This document shows positions 7,579 through 10,984 of a stretch of DNA of 10,984 nt, one piece after another. How positions within the stretch are numbered: position 1 is the first letter of the stretch; each line of letters opens with the position of its first letter. The DNA comes from an uncultured Collinsella sp. (GTDB taxonomy: Bacteria > Actinomycetota > Coriobacteriia > Coriobacteriales > Coriobacteriaceae): NCBI GenBank assembly GCA_934654835.1, contig CAKUGY010000029.1:1-10984 (forward strand). The letters run 5' to 3'. The notes under the pieces are model-generated. The model saw only the letters and a list, made by a program, of their open reading frames with translations. It was not told the origin of the DNA and ran no database searches. A program made the position numbers and the translations under genes.

Positions 7579-7606
7579 AGTGTAACACAACCGCCGCCAC
7601 CTGCAA
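7579..7606 (-). promoter_or_regulatory. Probable rho promoter
   Basis: Minus-strand TTGCAG (7601-7606) and TACACT (7579-7584) with a 16-base spacer. This places the start of transcription near 7572 and gives a leader of about 135 nt. The leader has two short hairpins, TCCGTC/GACGGA (about 7515-7533) and CCCTG/CAGGG (about 7479-7498), and the palindrome TGTGATCACA (7464-7473). Bacterial rho genes are often autoregulated through their leader, and that is possible here, but the sequence alone does not show it. Confidence 0.45.
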
Positions 7607-7728
7607 CTTAGTCATAGGCGTTCTTAAACGACTAGCCAAAAGGGACACTCTTCCCCTAAGGCGCCTTGAAATGGGGCGACAAGGGACAAAACCATGACGT
7701 CCGCAATCGCCACGCCACAAATCGCGCC

Positions 7729-7858
7729 TATCTACTACGTTTGACCCGGGACCCCTGACCATACCCTCGATTCTCCTAAAATCGCAAGCCCGCTACCTGC
7801 GGTTTTAATATCGCGACTTTCGGCATGGTTCGGGACATGCGGCTAAACGTAGTAGATA
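7729..7858. repeat. Palindromic element, copy 1 (130 bases)
   Basis: The outer ends are a perfect 14-bp inverted repeat: TATCTACTACGTTT (7729-7742) with AAACGTAGTAGATA (7845-7858). Inside, ACCAT (7758-7762) faces ATGGT (7825-7829). The centre carries a hairpin AAAATCGCA (7778-7786) with TGCGGTTTT (7798-7806), one G-T wobble, and an 11-base loop. The centre of symmetry falls at 7793/7794. Bases 7758-7829 match 7985-8056 of copy 2 at about 52 of 72 positions without gaps. No target-site duplication is obvious at the ends, and no flanking protein gene is included. It could be a miniature inverted-repeat element, a bacterial interspersed mosaic-type repeat, or a structured RNA. Confidence 0.8.
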
Positions 7859-7945
7859 AGCCCGATTCGTGGCGGGCGAATTCGCACCGCTCTCCCACGG
7901 GACAAATATCATCCGATTTCCTCCGTCCCCAAGGGATCATTTTCA

Positions 7946-8095
7946 AAACTATGTCGGTTTACGGGGCCAGAATGGCACAAGCCAACCATACCCTACATTT
8001 TAAATATTCGGCAAGCCGTCTACCTGCGGTTTTGGTTTCGCTGCTTTCGCTATGGTCGCCAGTCAACGATTCAGCCCCGTAAACCGGCATAGTTT
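7946..8095. repeat. Palindromic element, copy 2 (150 bases)
   Basis: The outer ends form a 22-base inverted repeat (7946-7967 with 8074-8095) that pairs at 21 positions, and the one exception (T7954 opposite G) would be a G-U pair in RNA. The arm includes CGGTTTACGGGGC, unrelated to most of the copy 1 arm. Inside, ACCATA (7985-7990) faces TATGGT (8051-8056). The core 7985-8056 begins ACCATACCCT and contains CTACCTGCGGTTTT (8020-8033) at exactly the same offsets as in copy 1. The symmetry centre is 8020/8021, the same core base as in copy 1. The orientation is the same as copy 1, with starts 217 bases apart. Confidence 0.8.
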
Positions 8096-8141
8096 CGTAT
8101 TTCTAGCAGTTCAAAATTCGTAAATACGCCGGCTTTTGCGC

Positions 8142-8174
8142 AAAAAGCCCGACCTCCGCGCGGGAGATCGGGCT
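8142..8174 (-). terminator. Terminator of argS
   Basis: On the minus strand AGCCCGATCTCC (8163-8174) pairs with GGAGGTCGGGCT (8146-8157), 12 bp with one wobble and a 5-base loop. TTTTT follows at 8142-8146. It lies 48 bases past the argS stop, so argS is not expected to read through efficiently into rho. Confidence 0.88.
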
Positions 8175-8221
8175 CTCAAAGCTCAGTTAAGCCAAGCCAG
8201 CGCAGTCAAACGACCCGTAGA

Positions 8222-10075
8222 TTACATCTGCTCGGGCGCGGAAACGCCAACGAGAGTGAGCACCAGGGCGAGCGTCACGCGGACGGCGTCGCAAGCGGCC
8301 AGACGGGCGCGCGAGAGCTCGGGGTCGACGGGACGGCCCTCGCTCGGCAGGACCTGACAGGCAGCATAGAAGCTGTGGAAGTCGCCGGCGAGCTCCTCGG
8401 CAAAGTGCGTCAGGCGGAACGGAGCGCGGTCGCGAGCGCAGCTACCGATGAGGTCGGTAAGCTCGTTGAGCTTGCGCGAAAGGGCGAGCTCGGTCGGGTC
8501 GGTCAGCAGCGAGTAATCGACGTTCTCGCCAATGGCCTTCTCGGCGACGGCCTTCATGCCCATCTCGGCGGCCTGCTCGGCGGTAACGTCTGCAGCACGG
8601 CGCAGGATGGAGCACACGCGGGCGTGAGCATACTGCACGTAGTAGACCGGGTTGGAGTTGTCGCGCTTCTTAACGGCCTCAATGTCGAAGTCGACCATCT
8701 GGTTGGAGCTCTTGGAGATGAGCGTGTAGCGAGCGGCGTCGGAGCCGACCTCGTCGACGAGCTCCTGCAGGGTCACCATGGTGCCCTTACGCTTGGACAT
8801 ACGGACGGGCTTGCCGTTGCGCAGCAGGTTGACGAGCTGGCCCAGCAGAACCTCGAACTTGCCGGGGTAGCCGAGAGCGTCGCAGACGCAGCGGACGCGT
8901 TCGATGTAGCCGTGGTGGTCAGCGCCCCAGATGTCGATGACGTGGTCGACGCGCTGGAACTTATCCCAGTGATAGGCGACGTCGGAAGCGAAGTAGGTGT
9001 ACTCGCCGTCGGACTTGACCAGGACGCGGTCCTTGTCGTCGCCCAGATCGGTGGAACGGAACCACAGGGCGCCGTCCTTGGTGTAGAGGTAGCCCATCTT
9101 GTCGAGCTTCTCAAAAGCGCGGTCGACAGCGGAAGTGCCGGCCGTCTCGCCCTCGGTGTCCTTCACGTACAGCGAGCGCTCGGAGTACCAACGATCAAAG
9201 TCGCAGTTGACGGCGTGGCAGAGGTCGCGCATGTTGTCGACCATCTTCACGTAGCCGCGCTCACGGAAGCTCTCCATGCGCTCCTGCGGATCGGCCTCGA
9301 CCCACTTGTCACCGTCGGTGCGCCAGAACTCGACAGCCTCGTCGATGATGTAGTCGCCACCGTAGGAGTCCTTGCCCAGGGTCTCGGCAAAGTTGTCCTG
9401 ATACGGATGGGTCTCGGGATGCTCGTCGTTCTCGTCGGCAACAAAGGCGTCGCGGTCGGCGATCAGAATCTTGTGAGCCTCGTCGATATCCACGCCCTGC
9501 TTGGCGATGATGTCGGCAAGCTGCATGTAGCGCGTGCTGATGGAGTTGCCAAAGGTGTTCATCTGAGAGCCGTGGTCGTTGATGTAGAACTCACGCTGAA
9601 TCTCGTAGCCGGCGTGGTCCATGACGCGGCAGAGCGAATCGCCCAGAGCGGCCCAGCGGCCGTGGCCGATGTGCATGGGGCCGACGGGGTTGGCGGAGAC
9701 GAACTCGACCTGGGTCTTCAGGCCGCCACCGACGTTGGACTTAGCGAAGTCCATGCCCTTCTCGCGGGCCTCGCCAAAGATGGCGTTCTTGACGGCGACG
9801 GAGAGGTAGAAGTTAATGAAGCCGGGGCCTGCGATCTCGACCTTCTCGATCGCGGGGTCCTCGGGCATATGGGCAACGACGGCCTCGGCGATCTTGCGCG
9901 GGGCGCAGTGAGCCAGCTTGGCGGACTTCAGGGCCATGGTGGAGGTCCACTCGCCATGAGAAGTGTCAGCCGGTCGCTCGATAGCGCAATCGTCAAGTTC
10001 AAATGCGGAAAGGTCGCCGGCCTCCTGGGCCGCAGCAAGCGCAGCGCGTAGCAGCTCTTCAATCTTCTCGGGCAT
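8222..10075 (-). CDS. argS: Arginyl-tRNA synthetase
   Basis: Class I aminoacyl-tRNA synthetase that charges tRNA-Arg with arginine (ATP-dependent, cytosolic). At 617 residues it is at the upper end of the normal range. The N-terminal Add-1-type tRNA-binding domain spans about 1-90. The catalytic core starts near 120 with VEFVSANPVGPMHIGHGRW (HIGH at 135-138). The KMSKS-type loop is RMSKRKG (Met426, Ser427, Lys428), and the DALR-type anticodon-binding helical domain fills roughly 490-617. The start ATG 10075 is chosen over an open frame reaching 10204 because AAGGAGG sits 4 bases before it and the protein then begins MPEKIEELL, typical of the family. The gene is a single-gene unit with its own terminator, divergent from the CarD-like gene, with 342 bases between the two start codons. 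Confidence 0.97.
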   Translation of the reverse strand: MPEKIEELLRAALAAAQEAGDLSAFELDDCAIERPADTSHGEWTSTMALKSAKLAHCAPRKIAEAVVAHMPEDPAIEKVEIAGPGFINFYLSVAVKNAIFGEAREKGMDFAKSNVGGGLKTQVEFVSANPVGPMHIGHGRWAALGDSLCRVMDHAGYEIQREFYINDHGSQMNTFGNSISTRYMQLADIIAKQGVDIDEAHKILIADRDAFVADENDEHPETHPYQDNFAETLGKDSYGGDYIIDEAVEFWRTDGDKWVEADPQERMESFRERGYVKMVDNMRDLCHAVNCDFDRWYSERSLYVKDTEGETAGTSAVDRAFEKLDKMGYLYTKDGALWFRSTDLGDDKDRVLVKSDGEYTYFASDVAYHWDKFQRVDHVIDIWGADHHGYIERVRCVCDALGYPGKFEVLLGQLVNLLRNGKPVRMSKRKGTMVTLQELVDEVGSDAARYTLISKSSNQMVDFDIEAVKKRDNSNPVYYVQYAHARVCSILRRAADVTAEQAAEMGMKAVAEKAIGENVDYSLLTDPTELALSRKLNELTDLIGSCARDRAPFRLTHFAEELAGDFHSFYAACQVLPSEGRPVDPELSRARLAACDAVRVTLALVLTLVGVSAPEQM

Positions 10076-10142
10076 AGATCCTCCTTGTGTTAAAGCCCCC
10101 GAGCTCTTGGTCACTCGTAGGGCAAAAGCCAGAGTTTGTAGC

Positions 10143-10171
10143 ACTCTATCACAAGCGGCGCGCACTGTCGC
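10143..10171 (-). promoter_or_regulatory. Candidate argS promoter
   Basis: Minus-strand GCGACA (10166-10171) and TAGAGT (10143-10148) are spaced by 17 bases, each with four matches to consensus. The implied leader is about 60 nt, and no T-box or other riboswitch fold is apparent in it. A moderate candidate only. Confidence 0.35.
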
Positions 10172-10191
10172 AGGGTAAAGCCAATCGATAT

Positions 10192-10394
10192 TGCATATGC
10201 ACAAAATTGACTACAGCGTATGCGTGGTTGCTCAAAGATGGCGGTCTGCCTGCAGATTATGCACGCGCTGGAACTGCATAAAGGCATGAATGAGCAGCGC
10301 TTTTTATCGAATACTCTTACCTATCAGAGTTGTGTGCTTTTCCTGCATAAAGTGAAGGTTTTCGCACGTCAGCGTGGTATTCTAGACATATGCA
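10192..10394. repeat. Cluster of TGCATA/TATGCA motifs between argS and the CarD-like gene
   Basis: The hexamer TGCATA or its complement occurs at 10192-10197 and 10196-10201 (together the palindrome TGCATATGCA), 10258-10263, 10275-10280, 10344-10349 and 10389-10394. A 6-mer would be expected well under once in about 200 bases on both strands. Two copies extend to CTGCATAAAG or CTGCATAAAGG. Spacing is irregular. They could be binding sites for a regulator of the divergent genes. TGCAT-containing boxes are reminiscent of some ArgR sites, which is only a suggestion. Confidence 0.35.
10375..10383 (+). promoter_or_regulatory. Candidate CarD-like gene promoter (extended -10)
   Basis: TGGTATTCT is a TGn extended -10 with hexamer TATTCT (10378-10383), about 35 bases upstream of the ATG. 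No good -35 hexamer is present, which an extended -10 can compensate for. The ribosome site GGAGG (10409-10413) follows, 4 bases before the start. Confidence 0.45.
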
Positions 10395-10417
10395 AATTCG
10401 TATAAGTTGGAGGTAGC

Positions 10418-10903
10418 ATGTTCTCAATCGGTCAACACGTCATTCATCCGGGCCAGGGAGTCTGCACCGTCGTCGGTTTTAGGGACGACACGCCGCAGCC
10501 CATGTTGCTGCTCGAGACCAAGCAGGGACATGCGCAGACGATCCTTATGTACCCCGTGGCGCAGGCCGATCGTTTGCACGCCGCCATCTCCCAGCAAGAT
10601 GCCGAGCACCTGCTGAGTCACTACGACGAGCTCGAGTGCGACACCTTTACCGAGCGTAACAGCTCGCTCGAGGAGACACATTTTAAGCAGCAGCTTAAGC
10701 TGGGCGCTCCCGAGACGGTCCGCGTGGCAAAGACCATGATACACCGCATTCGCCAGGCCGAGGAGGCCGGCAAAAAACCCAGTTCGTACTACATGCGCGT
10801 ACTCAAAGAGGCAAAGCGCCGCTCCGTTGAGGAGTTTGCCGTGGCACTGGGCGTTACCGAGGAAGACGCCGAGGCCTGCCTGGCCCAAGCCGCCCTCAAT
10901 TAA
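10418..10903 (+). CDS. CarD/CdnL-family transcription regulator
   Basis: 161-residue protein. The N-terminal RNA-polymerase-interacting domain (RID/Tudor-like, shared with Mfd) spans about 1-57, with the hallmark opening FSIGQHVIHPGQGVCTVVG and a YPV segment at 45-47. The rest is a helical domain (about 60-161) that in CarD proteins touches promoter DNA. CarD/CdnL binds the RNA polymerase beta subunit and stabilises the open promoter complex, notably at rRNA promoters. The start ATG 10418 has GGAGG four bases upstream. The length matches the family (M. tuberculosis CarD 162 aa). It has no tryptophan at all, while CarD proteins normally use a conserved Trp to wedge the -10 minor groove, so this may be a divergent paralogue. 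It is divergent from argS, and its stop is 28 bases from a probable insertion sequence end. Confidence 0.85.
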   Translation: MFSIGQHVIHPGQGVCTVVGFRDDTPQPMLLLETKQGHAQTILMYPVAQADRLHAAISQQDAEHLLSHYDELECDTFTERNSSLEETHFKQQLKLGAPETVRVAKTMIHRIRQAEEAGKKPSSYYMRVLKEAKRRSVEEFAVALGVTEEDAEACLAQAALN

Positions 10904-10931
10904 CCTGCCAAAACCACCACAAAGGGGACAG

Positions 10932-10984
10932 TGAACTGCACCCCGAAACTTGGACTGAATAAATAGCGACTACGCCGCAAGGGC
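10932..10984 (-). mobile_element. Probable end of an IS3-family insertion sequence (truncated by window)
   Basis: TGAACTGCACCCC followed by GAAACTTGGAC (10932-10955) has the form of IS3-family (IS150-group) terminal inverted repeats, which begin TG-ACTG-CCCC and contain a TTGGAC block. If this is the right end, the transposase lies on the minus strand. Reading inward, a TAG (10970-10972) follows codons for Ala-Leu-Ala-Ala at 10973-10984, resembling the C terminus of many IS3 orfB transposases, 38 bases from the tip. The opposite orientation cannot be excluded. The element continues beyond the window. Confidence 0.5.

Larger units (their letters stand above)
7607..8141. other. Long non-coding spacer between argS terminator and rho promoter
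   Basis: About 535 bases with no credible gene. It holds two related palindromic elements (annotated separately). 7607-7728 contains two copies of AAGGGACA and a 10-base palindrome AAGGCGCCTT (7658-7667) inside a CCCC/GGGG pair. 7859-7945 links the two elements and contains AAGGGATCATTTTC just before the second. Base composition is clearly more AT-rich than the neighbouring genes. The open frame at 7825-8082 has no ribosome site and simply crosses both repeats. Confidence 0.7.

Noticed and set aside
7825..8082. 85-residue plus-strand frame crossing both palindromic elements
   Set aside because: No ribosome site, atypical composition, starts inside a repeat core, and spans unrelated spacer. 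The repeats are better explained as nucleic-acid structure.
7729..8095. CRISPR array
   Set aside because: Only two copies, 217 bases apart, with internal symmetry and no short regular repeat/spacer pattern or cas genes.
8375..10051. 558-residue plus-strand open frame antisense to argS
   Set aside because: Shadow of argS, Val/Asp/Gly-rich with no recognisable domain.
10076..10142. T-box or riboswitch in the argS leader
   Set aside because: The leader is only about 60 nt, with no T-box consensus and no terminator/antiterminator pair.

Overview
The window looks like chromosomal DNA of a GC-rich Actinomycetota, most likely class Coriobacteriia and plausibly Collinsella. This rests on the Rho factor with a very long Ala/Pro/Lys/Arg-rich N-terminal extension, the codon use, the CarD-type regulator and the general look of the proteins. 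No taxonomic search could be run, so the genus is an inference.

Layout. Positions 1-176 hold two tRNA genes on the minus strand, tRNA-Lys(CUU) and tRNA-His(GUG), both with encoded CCA, and a promoter at about 203-231. Two plus-strand metabolic genes follow, and both are broken. A class I/II aminotransferase (342-1523) has an in-frame TAG at codon 25. A ROK-family fructokinase (1665-2556) has one extra C in a C6 tract at 2392-2397 that shifts the last ~53 codons. Each gene is followed by a hairpin terminator. From 2661 to 10075 everything is on the minus strand: a two-gene unit (an unrecognised two-TM Ala-rich protein, then a VanZ-like protein), rho, and argS, separated by clear terminators. 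At 10418-10903 a plus-strand CarD-like regulator is transcribed divergently from argS. The last ~53 bases look like one end of an IS3-family insertion sequence.

The most interesting part is the ~790-base non-coding stretch between argS and the rho start. It holds two tandem, same-orientation, self-complementary elements (7729-7858 and 7946-8095). They share a 72-base core, identical at about 52 positions with no gaps and containing CTACCTGCGGTTTT. Each is bounded by its own perfect or near-perfect inverted repeat, and the arm sequences differ between the copies. Both are centred on the same core base. They look like members of a dispersed palindromic element or structured-RNA family and are the best candidate here for something undescribed.

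Functionally the window mixes core information processing (tRNAs, ArgRS, Rho, CarD) with sugar and amino-acid metabolism genes that appear inactivated in this sequence, or are affected by sequence errors. There is no CRISPR array, phage module or defence island. The very long plus-strand open frames opposite rho, argS and the 3118-4557 gene are composition shadows.
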